A stretch of 64,000 bases of DNA from NCBI RefSeq assembly GCF_900156495.1, contig NZ_FTNT01000013.1, positions 98,970 through 162,969 of the forward strand, read 5' to 3'. Source of the stretch: Williamsia sterculiae (GTDB taxonomy: Bacteria > Actinomycetota > Actinomycetes > Mycobacteriales > Mycobacteriaceae). This document shows, piece by piece, positions 49,994 to 57,572 of the stretch. A program made the position numbers and the translations under genes. The notes beneath the pieces are model-generated. The model did not search any database. It worked only from the letters and a program-made list of their open reading frames with translations, and was not told the DNA's origin. How positions within the stretch are numbered: the first letter of the stretch is position 1; every line of letters starts with the position of its first letter.

Positions 49994-50566
49994 ATGCCCC
50001 GACCCGAGACGCCGCTCGTCCGGTCTCTCACGAACGAGACCGCGTATCGACTGAGGAGAGCGCCGTTCACCTACGACACGATCGGCGTCACCGGGCCTGA
50101 CGACGGGCATTCGCTCGGTGACGGCTTCCACCACCTGACGAGAACGGCAGTCATCGGCCATGGTGCTGAGGCTTTCCACACGGCGGCAGCGGATCTGCTC
50201 AGTTGGCAGATACAGTTACGTGCTGGACTCGGCGTACGTAGCTCGGATCAGGTCATCCGTTCAGGCAGCGTGGCGCTTCTGACTGTGGGCGTCGGCCCCG
50301 TCACCACAATCGTGGCTCCGGTCCGCGTTGTGGGCGTGGACACGAGTGCCGACAGGGCAGCCTTCACCTACGGCACCCTGCCGGGGCATCCCGAGTCAGG
50401 GGAAGAGCGATTCGACGTCTCACTGCATGAGACTGGCGCAGTACGCTTCACCATCACAGCCGTCTCGCGCCCTCAGAGTCGGTGGGCCCGGCTGGCAGGT
50501 CCTCTCGGCTGTGGCCTTCAAAGCTGGGTCACCGATCGCTACCTGGCCACGCTCGTTGTGCACTAG
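49994..50566 (+). CDS. DUF1990 protein
   Basis: 190 residues from ATG 49994 (MPRPETPLVRSLTN), which has AGAAGGGA seven bases ahead; ATG 49973 would overlap the IclR stop as ATGA. Family pattern: FTYDTIGVTG, GFHHLTRTAVIGHGAEAF, then FTYGTLPGHPESGEERF and AVSRPQSRWARLAGPLG. START-like fold expected; function unknown. Confidence 0.85.
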   Translation: MPRPETPLVRSLTNETAYRLRRAPFTYDTIGVTGPDDGHSLGDGFHHLTRTAVIGHGAEAFHTAAADLLSWQIQLRAGLGVRSSDQVIRSGSVALLTVGVGPVTTIVAPVRVVGVDTSADRAAFTYGTLPGHPESGEERFDVSLHETGAVRFTITAVSRPQSRWARLAGPLGCGLQSWVTDRYLATLVVH

Positions 50567-50698
50567 ATGGAGTCTTGGACGCATCACAGGGCGCAGCAGT
50601 GCCGCGGACGACCCGGAGCGCCGGACCGAACGTTTCTCGGATCGGTCCGTTTGTGCGTGTCTCACAGGCCTGCGCGCGGTATGAAGGATGCTGATGAG

Positions 50699-51457
50699 AT
50701 GACGAGGACTCACGCGCAGGACGCATACGACCTCCGTTGCGAGTGGGGTCTCAGCGGTGCCACATTCGCCGCCGCTGACGCCGACGTCGTCGTGGTGGTC
50801 GATGTGCTGTCGTTCACGACCGCAGTCTCCGTTGCGATGGATCGCGGAGTGCACGTGTTTCCCTATCGGTCCCAGGACGACTCGTCCCGCGAGTTCGCCG
50901 CAACTCATCATGCGGTGTTGGCCGTGGGACGCAGTCAGGGCGGTCCCGGAAAGGTGTCGCTGTCGCCGGCATCGATCCGATCTGCGGACCACTTGGAGCG
51001 TCTGGTTCTCCCGTCGCCCAATGGCTCCACAATCATTCACACTCTCACCGATACCGGCACGGTCGTTCTCGCAGCCTCGCTGCGCAACGCGGCGGCGGTC
51101 GGTAGGTGGATCAGCGCGCACGCACCGGTGAACGGTGCGATCGCGGTGATTCCATCTGGAGAACGTTGGCCCGATGGTGGCCTTCGCCCAGCAATCGAAG
51201 ACCTCTGGGGTGCCGGCGCAATCATTGATGCACTCAACGACGGCACGCGGCGCCTATCGCCAGAGACAATGGGAGCCCGTGTGGCGTGGCTCTCAGTGTG
51301 TGGCGATATCGTTGCTGCGCTGAACAACTGCGTCTCGGGGCGAGAGCTCGTCGACATGGGTTACGCTTCCGATGTGGCGGTCGCCGCCGAGATCAATCAG
51401 AGCACTGCGGTACCGGTGCTGACCGGGGGTGCCTACTTTCAGGGTTATGACGCCTGA
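50699..51457 (+). CDS. ComB-like (2-phosphosulfolactate phosphatase family) protein
   Basis: 252 residues from ATG 50699 (MTRTHAQDAY). Family landmarks: VVVVDVLSFTTAVSVAMDRGVHVFPY in pieces, LPSPNGSTI, SLRNAAAVGRWI and IPSGERWPDGGLRPAIEDLWGAGAI. Named for a coenzyme M step in archaea; actinobacteria lack that pathway, so the real substrate is probably another phosphate ester. No other pathway gene is near. Confidence 0.82.
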   Translation: MTRTHAQDAYDLRCEWGLSGATFAAADADVVVVVDVLSFTTAVSVAMDRGVHVFPYRSQDDSSREFAATHHAVLAVGRSQGGPGKVSLSPASIRSADHLERLVLPSPNGSTIIHTLTDTGTVVLAASLRNAAAVGRWISAHAPVNGAIAVIPSGERWPDGGLRPAIEDLWGAGAIIDALNDGTRRLSPETMGARVAWLSVCGDIVAALNNCVSGRELVDMGYASDVAVAAEINQSTAVPVLTGGAYFQGYDA

Positions 51458-51478
51458 CCGTTCGCCGATGCTCGATCG

Positions 51479-51886
51479 GTGCGTGACGTGATGCGTAGTG
51501 GCTGGGTGGCTCTCGCATTCATCACCCTCGTGGTCACCATCGGCGCAGGACTGTCGGACGTCTCGCATATCTCTCTCTCGTGTTCCAAGACCGGCAGGTT
51601 CAATGACCGCGGCGCGGCAGACGGCGTGTCCTGCTCGGACTCGATCGTGTCAGTGGTCGGTGTCGGCCATCTCGTCGCACTCGCGGTGCTCCTCGTACTG
51701 CCACCACTTCCCGCGGCATTCACGCGCCGCAATGGGGTGGGGTGGCTTGTCGTCGTGGGGTACATCGTGGTGGCCGTCGCAGGCTTGACGCAGTGGAGCG
51801 GGTTCTGGGGTTTGCTACTCCTCGCCGCTCCTCTGGCCATCGTCGCCACCGTCATCGCGCTGACCGAGTGGCTGACGAGTCTGTAG
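51479..51886 (+). CDS. Membrane protein, unknown
   Basis: 135 residues from GTG 51479 (ATG 51491 also possible). Four likely helices: VALAFITLVVTIGAGLS, VVGVGHLVALAVLLVLPPL, GVGWLVVVGYIVVAVAGL and FWGLLLLAAPLAIVATVI. Two Cys lie between helices 1 and 2 (SLSCSKTGR, GVSCSDS) and could form an external disulfide. Its last 35 bases overlap the convergent lipoprotein gene. Confidence 0.65.
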   Translation: MRDVMRSGWVALAFITLVVTIGAGLSDVSHISLSCSKTGRFNDRGAADGVSCSDSIVSVVGVGHLVALAVLLVLPPLPAAFTRRNGVGWLVVVGYIVVAVAGLTQWSGFWGLLLLAAPLAIVATVIALTEWLTSL

Positions 51887-52430
51887 GCACCACGACACCG
51901 TGCGCCTTGCCGCCGCACAAACGATTCACTGTCATCTCGACGCCACCGGAACGGACGACGGCACAGCGTGGTTGACAGTTCCGTTGGTCAGAACCGGCGG
52001 GCAATATCCGGTCTCCGTCACCTGGACAGACCGCCCGGAACCGATACACGATGACCGGATATTTGTCGATGTCTGGGCACCGCATACTGCGAAGTGGCCG
52101 TCCAGAGCTGTTGAATGCTCTCACGAGCTCGGAAAGGCTACGGCCCCTGTACTCCTTCATCTCACCGGTGACGGTGTACGGCCCAGGTTCGACTCCCTCG
52201 TAGAAGCATCGGAGTGCTGAGGTGGGCGACCCGGGCACGAGAGTCGCGGTCGAACCGTCGCCGGCCACCGCGTCTGCCTGCGACGGTGAGCGACTCAGCT
52301 CGGCCGGACATTGCTCTACACCCGTTGTTGGGGCCACCGACGGGGTCGGTTGCTGCGAAGTGGCGGCGCAGGCGCCGACCAGAGGGCCGATCGCAAGAAC
52401 GCCGACTACGTACGCCGCTGTCCTCCGCAT
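51852..52430 (-). CDS. Lipoprotein, unknown
   Basis: 192 residues from ATG 52430 (MRRTAAYVVG) after GGAGA. Lipobox LVGAC, Cys21. The mature part has several Cys (EQCPAELS, ALRCFYEG, SMRCPDID, RAVCPGD) likely paired outside the membrane, and a C-terminal VRSGGVEMTVNRLCGG. It resembles Cys-rich actinobacterial lipoproteins of unknown role. Confidence 0.75.
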   Translation of the reverse strand: MRRTAAYVVGVLAIGPLVGACAATSQQPTPSVAPTTGVEQCPAELSRSPSQADAVAGDGSTATLVPGSPTSALRCFYEGVEPGPYTVTGEMKEYRGRSLSELVRAFNSSGRPLRSMRCPDIDKYPVIVYRFRAVCPGDGDRILPAGSDQRNCQPRCAVVRSGGVEMTVNRLCGGKAHGVVVPTDSSATRSAR

Positions 52431-52539
52431 ACATCTCCACTCGGTCAGGCGATCTCGTGCGTCCCACATTCGGGGGTCGATAGTTGCACCGATTGTCTCG
52501 CATCTACCCCACCGCGGCGTCCACATCGACAGGTGTGAA

Positions 52540-53931
52540 CTAAGCGACCCGCCCCCGACCCCGAACGCTCACCATCAGCGCGCTGGCGAGCAGGAACGGG
52601 ACCGCGCACAACACCGCAGTGGTGTAACCGCCCCGGAGCGGCAGGGTGCTTCCGGACGGGGTGTTCGCCGCCAAGAGCAAACCGGCCAGGGCGCTTCCCA
52701 AGCTGAACCCGATACTGCGGACGATCTGGAGGATCGATAGGACACTTGCGGTCTCCGATGTCGGTACCCCGACAAGGACGAGCTGCGGCATCACGGCAGA
52801 CATCCCACCGACCGCGAAGCCGAGCAAGGCGATACCCACGACGACCGCGATGAATGACCCACTCGCACCGGCGAACACCGCGGTGGCAGCGATCCCGACA
52901 ACCGCGGACACACCGTACGCACCGCTCGCCGTCACACGTACGGCCAGCGACGGCAGCACCTTCCCGGCGACAAACCCCAGCAACGAGAAAGGGATCAATG
53001 CCGCACCCGCCGCAACACCGGGTAACGCGAATCCGTATCCGGCGTCACCCGGCGTCTGCACGTAACGGGTGAACAGGCTGAACAGCACATAGAGCCCCAC
53101 GCCCGCGATGAGCATCGCCGCATTGGCGCGGACGACACTCCCTCGGCCGAGGAGACGGAGATCGACCAGGGGTTGCGCGGTTCGCATCTCGACCACAACC
53201 CAGACCGCGAGAATCACCACCGCCGCAACAAGGACAACCGCAGCGTGCCAGGGGGTCGACCAGAGTGACGGTTCGGAGACGACCACCAGTATTCCCACCG
53301 TTCCCAGCGCCAGGAGTACCGCACCGGTGACATCGATCGAGGGATTGGTCCCGGGTTCTTCCGCCGGTAACGCACACCACGCGACGATCACACCGGCGAT
53401 CGAGAGCACCAACCCGAGCAGATACGCCGCACGCAGGCCTGCGATCTGGTCCGCAAGGCTGATCACCGGATACCCGACGCCGATGCCGACCGTCGACGCG
53501 ACCGACAACGCGGCGATCGTCGACGCGGCTCGATCTGAGGGTAGATGGGACCGAGCGACACTCATGAGCAGAGGGATGACCGCGATGCCGAAACCCTGGA
53601 GTCCACGACCGATCAACAGGACCACGAACGGAAGCGGCACTGCTGTCAGCACTCCGCCCACCACCACGAGCCCCAGGACCACCACGATCGTTCGCCGACG
53701 TGAGGGACCGCTGCCGAGCCTTCCGATCACCGGACTGGCGATTGCACCGGTGAACAGGGTCACCGTCAACGTCCACTGCGCTGCACTGAGAGAGACATGC
53801 AGCGACGTTGCCACCGGTGTGATCAGCGGTGCTCCCACACTGCCGATCACGGCCGCGGTCAACGCCGTACACACCAGGGCAGCGCTCAGTCGTCGCTGCC
53901 GCGGGACCGACAGTTGGTCGTCGGTCGTCAC
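52540..53931 (-). CDS. MFS drug transporter, 14-helix type
   Basis: 463 residues, about fourteen helices; GTG start overlapping the TetR stop as GTGA. The loop 2-3 motif is SPVIGRLGSGPSRRRTIV and motif C-like GYPVISLADQIAGLRAAYLLG follows. The EmrB/QacA-like subgroup of drug exporters is the best match. Probably controlled by the coupled TetR. Confidence 0.9.
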   Translation of the reverse strand: MTTDDQLSVPRQRRLSAALVCTALTAAVIGSVGAPLITPVATSLHVSLSAAQWTLTVTLFTGAIASPVIGRLGSGPSRRRTIVVVLGLVVVGGVLTAVPLPFVVLLIGRGLQGFGIAVIPLLMSVARSHLPSDRAASTIAALSVASTVGIGVGYPVISLADQIAGLRAAYLLGLVLSIAGVIVAWCALPAEEPGTNPSIDVTGAVLLALGTVGILVVVSEPSLWSTPWHAAVVLVAAVVILAVWVVVEMRTAQPLVDLRLLGRGSVVRANAAMLIAGVGLYVLFSLFTRYVQTPGDAGYGFALPGVAAGAALIPFSLLGFVAGKVLPSLAVRVTASGAYGVSAVVGIAATAVFAGASGSFIAVVVGIALLGFAVGGMSAVMPQLVLVGVPTSETASVLSILQIVRSIGFSLGSALAGLLLAANTPSGSTLPLRGGYTTAVLCAVPFLLASALMVSVRGRGRVA

Positions 53932-54500
53932 CGGTTCGTGTCTCGCGTGATGTGATCGAACAAGCCCAGTTCGATCCGGGTGCGAACACCCTGTGCCCAG
54001 GGCTCGTCGAGTTGCTCAACGTCCATCGCTGCGCCGACGTTGAGCAACATGCCGTAGGCAAGGAACGTCTTCACCGTCACCGCGTCGAGTCCCGTGCCAC
54101 CATCGGTGGTACCCCACAACCGCGCGAAGCAATCCCGGACCTCGTCGCGCACCTCGGGATCTCCGCAGGCCGCGAATCCCTGGAGTTGCAGCAACAGGCC
54201 GGTCCTGTCGGCGAGCAGGTCGAAATACTGTGCGCCCATGGCGGACAGGGCGGCTCGGCCATTGAGATCCGCCCCCGCCTCGTGCATACCATTGCTCACC
54301 CGATCGAAGGCCGCACGCACGAGTTCCAGGAACAACGCCTTCTTGGTTCCGAAGATCCGGAACACATACGCCTGGGTTATCCCTGCGTCACGCGCGATCG
54401 CCTCGGTGGATGCGCCGTGCAGCCCGTGCTCGGCGAATTCCCTCGCCGCGATGACCAACACCTGGGCACGACGGTCCGCACCGCTCATCCGCTCCGCCAT
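53928..54500 (-). CDS. TetR-family regulator of the MFS exporter
   Basis: 190 residues. Helix-turn-helix: ASTEAIARDAGITQAYVFRIFG with TKKALFLELV. First gene of the two-gene unit. A 10-1-10 imperfect inverted repeat ends ten bases before the ATG and is the probable operator. Confidence 0.93.
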   Translation of the reverse strand: MAERMSGADRRAQVLVIAAREFAEHGLHGASTEAIARDAGITQAYVFRIFGTKKALFLELVRAAFDRVSNGMHEAGADLNGRAALSAMGAQYFDLLADRTGLLLQLQGFAACGDPEVRDEVRDCFARLWGTTDGGTGLDAVTVKTFLAYGMLLNVGAAMDVEQLDEPWAQGVRTRIELGLFDHITRDTNR

Positions 54501-54509
54501 TCGGCTAAG

Positions 54510-54530
54510 TTACCAGTTACTAACTACTAA
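54510..54530. promoter_or_regulatory. Inverted repeat upstream of the TetR/MFS unit
   Basis: Arms TTACCAGTTA (54510-54519) and TAACTACTAA (54521-54530) pair at 8 of 10 positions around a central C, with a perfect AGTTA-C-TAACT core. Confidence 0.6.
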
Positions 54531-54565
54531 TCAATACGTTGGCTTGTCGGTGTTCGCGGTTGCCG

Positions 54566-54670
54566 TCACGTAGCCACCACGGGCATGACCCCGCGCAGGT
54601 CCGGCCTGATGACCGCGGCCGCGCCTGCGACCACGAACACCGCAGGCTCCCTGGTGTCGCGTTCCGGGCG
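54566..54670 (-). pseudogene. Possible remnant of a gene 3' end
   Basis: The frame ending in TGA at 54566 reads RPERDTREPAVFVVAG, then RPDLRGVMPVVAT, with GC-rich third positions, but has no start within reach. It may be the tail of a lost gene at the island boundary. Family not recognised; weak evidence. Confidence 0.25.
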
Positions 54671-54719
54671 CGTCAACTGGATCGAGCTGGTAAATCGGTC
54701 CGCAAACTTGATCCGAAGA

Positions 54720-54742
54720 CCCTCCGGTTGGCAGCCGGAGGG
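54720..54742. terminator. Hairpin, CCCTCCGG/CCGGAGGG
   Basis: An 8-bp stem with a 7-base loop (TTGGCAG). On the + strand it is followed by ATTCTCGTTCT. It could terminate transcription or mark a recombination boundary; it lies 36 bases from the end of the ribbon-helix-helix gene. Confidence 0.4.
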
Positions 54743-54777
54743 ATTCTCGTTCTAGCCTGTGAAGCTCTCGTCAGGTA

Positions 54778-55011
54778 TCAAACTATTTGCCGCTCAACGA
54801 GTTGCCCAGACTTGGGCAACACTTCCTGCAGCGGAGGGGCAATGTCAGGCAGGCCGCGCTCCAGAGCAACCAGGGAACCGATGTAGTCCACGATCGACAT
54901 GCCGTGCTCGCCTGCCCCCTCGTCCATTGCCGCACGAAGCGCAACAGTGACAGCAAGGTTGACGCGTCGCATCGGCTGACCGCTGGGGTCTTTGGGTGGT
55001 CGTCCTGCCAT
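54778..55011 (-). CDS. Probable ribbon-helix-helix DNA-binding protein
   Basis: 77 residues. The order short basic strand (PMRRVNLAVTVALRAAMDE), two helices (SIVDYIGSLVALERG) fits an RHH/CopG-type fold. A perfect TCGTCAA-AGT-TTGACGA repeat sits 13 bases upstream, as expected for an autoregulator. No toxin gene follows, so calling it an antitoxin would be speculation. Confidence 0.6.
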   Translation of the reverse strand: MAGRPPKDPSGQPMRRVNLAVTVALRAAMDEGAGEHGMSIVDYIGSLVALERGLPDIAPPLQEVLPKSGQLVERQIV

Positions 55012-55023
55012 GCGCCCATTCTT

Positions 55024-55040
55024 TCGTCAAAGTTTGACGA
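55024..55040. promoter_or_regulatory. Perfect 7-3-7 operator for the RHH protein
   Basis: TCGTCAA-AGT-TTGACGA, directly upstream of the small DNA-binding protein gene. Confidence 0.6.
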
Positions 55041-55103
55041 GACTGGGGAGCGGCACGACGGGCATTGCGCCAACTTCTGCGATGTAGTCTCCCGAGTCTT
55101 ATC

Positions 55104-55535
55104 TCAGCGCACGATGCAGGCGGGGCCGATTGGGATACCGGGTTTCACGGTGACGGTCCGCTTGGGTCCACCGGCCGAGGTTTGATAGGCCGTGAGGGTG
55201 TGTGTTCCGACGCTGGTGGGTGTCCAGAGCGCGTAAGCGTGACGGTTGACGACGGGCGCGAGGTAGATCTGTTTGCGGTCGTAGAAGTAGTCCTGCGGAA
55301 GGAAACGTCCCCTGCCTCCAACATCAGCGAATGACACTCCGCCATTCCATTCATCGGTGCGCGCGACGAGCAGGTAGGTGCAGCCGGTTCCGTATCCGGT
55401 GCCCGCCCCCAGCGGAACGACGGTGAGTTGCCCTATGTCGGCGCTGGCGGTCGGCGTTTCGGCAACAGATATTGCGGCAGCGGCGGCGAGCACAGCTGCG
55501 GCGACGCCGGCCCGAAAACGGGCGATTCGGTTCAT
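55104..55535 (-). CDS. Secreted protein, unknown
   Basis: 143 residues from ATG 55535 (MNRIARFRAGVAA). A clear signal peptide cleaved near TASA-DIG. The mature part is beta-rich (LTVVPLGAGTGYGTGCTYLLVA, then GTHTLTAYQTSAGGPKRTVTVKPG), suggesting an Ig-like fold; two Cys (GTGCTYL, PACIVR) could be bridged. Confidence 0.75.
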   Translation of the reverse strand: MNRIARFRAGVAAAVLAAAAAISVAETPTASADIGQLTVVPLGAGTGYGTGCTYLLVARTDEWNGGVSFADVGGRGRFLPQDYFYDRKQIYLAPVVNRHAYALWTPTSVGTHTLTAYQTSAGGPKRTVTVKPGIPIGPACIVR

Positions 55536-55630
55536 ATCCGACCCATCGCGTGACCTACCGCAGTTGTTACCCCGGTGGTCGGCGCCGCGCGGACCCTGGG
55601 CAGGGAATCCGAATGACCCCCACGCTGGCC

Positions 55631-56206
55631 TCACCGCCACGTCAGTTCACCGTTTTCGATTGTCGGTGTCGAACCGTCGAACGCCTCGCCGGTATCGATG
55701 GCGGTGGCAACGTCGGCCAGCAGCGCCCCAATGCTTGGCCAGGTAGTCGCGTCGTCGTCAGCGTCGACCTTGTCGAACGCGATCACGCTGTGGGTCGATT
55801 CACCCGGCCGACCATCAACCACCCACAGATAGCCGTCGCGCTCGGCGATGGGCACGTACTGGCGGATAAATCCGTAAGCGGGTGGCCCCGAGTACAGCGG
55901 ATACCCCGACGGGGCCGGGTGTGTGCTGAGCATCATGCTCCATATTTGCGCGATCTGGGCAGCGCTCAACAAGTCCAGGTCTGGGAAAAGTCGAGCCCAC
56001 TGCCCATCGAAAAACCCGTTATGGCAGGACAGCCACTCCGATAGGTCCCCGTACACACGGCGACAGCGGACCCCATTCGACGCATCGAGTACCCCCGCGA
56101 CCTGGTCCTCGGGCAACGCCGGTGCGATAGCAGCAAGCGTGCTGTGCGCACGTCGCTGCTGTAACACCGACACCAAGCGATCCCACTGAGTCCGAACCTC
56201 ACCCAT
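55631..56206 (-). CDS. SMI1/KNR4-family-like protein
   Basis: 191 residues from ATG 56206 (MGEVRTQWDRLVSVL). The pattern VYGDLSEWLSCHNGFFDG followed by a Leu-rich segment, and YVPIAERDGYLWVVDGRPG with a C-terminal GALLADVATAID, is that of SMI1/KNR4 domains. These often act as immunity proteins against polymorphic toxins, but no toxin gene is nearby, so immunity is only a possibility. Confidence 0.65.
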   Translation of the reverse strand: MGEVRTQWDRLVSVLQQRRAHSTLAAIAPALPEDQVAGVLDASNGVRCRRVYGDLSEWLSCHNGFFDGQWARLFPDLDLLSAAQIAQIWSMMLSTHPAPSGYPLYSGPPAYGFIRQYVPIAERDGYLWVVDGRPGESTHSVIAFDKVDADDDATTWPSIGALLADVATAIDTGEAFDGSTPTIENGELTWR

Positions 56207-56399
56207 ACCGCCATCCTGGTGCACCCGTCGAATGCCTGCGGCAAACACATGCAGACGAAGGGCCCCTTCCCAACCTCTGGAAGAGGCCAGTCGCATTCGC
56301 TCACCTGTCGAGGATCGATAACCACGCGTTCACGCGGCTGCGGCATCCATTGGCGCCGACACGGCTACTCGCCGTGGGTTGCCCCTCGGCCCCACCCAC

Positions 56400-56416
56400 T
56401 TCCCGTGACACGGGAA
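56400..56416. promoter_or_regulatory. Perfect inverted repeat before a broken gene
   Basis: TTCCCGTG-A-CACGGGAA, 5 bases before ATG 56422. The one-base spacer makes it more like an operator than a terminator. Confidence 0.4.
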
Positions 56417-56421
56417 CTCTG

Positions 56422-56821
56422 ATGCCAGAGATGGGTGACCCGCCTGTTCCTGCAGATATGGTGGCGTCCGACACCACCATCCTGGCGTCGGACGGCCGCC
56501 GCGAGAACGACTCAGCGTTAGCGCTCCCCTACATTCGGGCAGGCAGCATCAAGGAGGACGAGCACTTCGCCGCCATGCTCGTCGCCGACGTCGACATCAG
56601 CGACATCCAACGGTGGGACACCACCTTCCACGCCGACAGGTCGGTGGAGAGCGTGCAACGACCTCGATGCGCAGCGACCGGTGGGTGGGGTGTTCACCGA
56701 TCCTGGTGACGCGTTCGACCGGCCTCAGGCCGAGGACCTCGAACGCACCGAGAATGGATCGGGGTGGTGGAGACAGGACTGGCCCCGACTGACGGGTATT
56801 CAGGTTGACTCGCCGGTCTGA
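56422..56821 (+). pseudogene. Frameshifted gene of unknown family
   Basis: From ATG 56422 (MPEMGDPPVPAD) the frame reads coherently through IRAGSIKEDEHFAAMLVADV and SDIQRWDTTFHAD to about 56640; the next stretch is coherent in another frame (ACNDLDAQRPVGGVFTDPGDAF ... TGIQVDSPV) to a TGA at 56821. One inserted or lost base near 56640 would join them. Family not recognised. Its 3' end overlaps the tail of the leftward DUF6461 gene. Confidence 0.55.
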
Positions 56822-57521
56822 TGCTTCCGAGCGTGGTCCCACCGAACCCCGGGTTGCATCGCCACGGGGCAACGGTGAACCGCGCGGAGTCCAGTACCTC
56901 TCGCGACAGGTGTACTCCGGTCAGCGCTTCAGCGAGCGCGAAGCACCCTTCGATGTGGTGGTCGTTGTCGGTATAGTCGCCCGGCTCGACGTAGATCCCC
57001 CCGGTGCGGTTGACGATGAGGTCTTTGACCGTCGCACCGGGCCCGTCACCAGACCAGTGCGACCCTGCGTGTAAGACGTGCATCGCGAGCATCGGCTCGA
57101 ACGCGATCTGTTCGACCCCGTCGCGCCACCAACAGAACCCGCCGTACCCGCCGATGTTCGAATGACACACCAGCTCGAAGCGTTCACCGAGCACCGGCAG
57201 CATCGCCACGGGGTCGATACCGACGTAGTAGCTGTCCTGTTGGGCAAGCAACGTCCACTCACCACCGTCGCCGGAGACCGACGCGACTGCCAAGGTCTGC
57301 TCGGTTTCCAGATCCACGGACCACGTGCCGTCTTCGACCACGCTGGCACCGATGCCACCACCGACACCGACCACGTCGACCCGTGGTGACACCCAGCCGA
57401 GTGCGGTAAGCAGCGACTCCGGATCCGTGCGCACCAGTGCGGCGGCGTAGCCGTTTCCCAGCCACGTCGGGTACGTCTGTCGCAGCCACAGGTAGTCGCG
57501 GTAGGTAGGCACCTCACCCAC
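56694..57521 (-). CDS. DUF6461 protein, tail probably altered
   Basis: 275 residues from GTG 57521 (GTG 57512 also possible). The core matches the paralogue to the right: TYRDYLWLRQTYPTWLGNG, SYYVGIDPVAMLPVLGERF, and HHIEGCFALAEALTGVHLSREVL. After residue 222 (FTVAPWR) similarity ends and about 50 residues run into a rightward broken gene, as if a rearrangement removed the true end. Function unknown. Confidence 0.7.
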   Translation of the reverse strand: MGEVPTYRDYLWLRQTYPTWLGNGYAAALVRTDPESLLTALGWVSPRVDVVGVGGGIGASVVEDGTWSVDLETEQTLAVASVSGDGGEWTLLAQQDSYYVGIDPVAMLPVLGERFELVCHSNIGGYGGFCWWRDGVEQIAFEPMLAMHVLHAGSHWSGDGPGATVKDLIVNRTGGIYVEPGDYTDNDHHIEGCFALAEALTGVHLSREVLDSARFTVAPWRCNPGFGGTTLGSIRPASQPEYPSVGASPVSTTPIHSRCVRGPRPEAGRTRHQDR

Positions 57522-57572
57522 CTCACCAGAGACGAGACGGCGAAGTCCGGCAAATCGAGGTGATGTTTTGCG

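Noticed and set aside
54720..54742. Part of a tRNA or an attachment site
   Set aside because: No acceptor stem, TPsiC sequence or cloverleaf can be folded around it, and no repeat partner was found.
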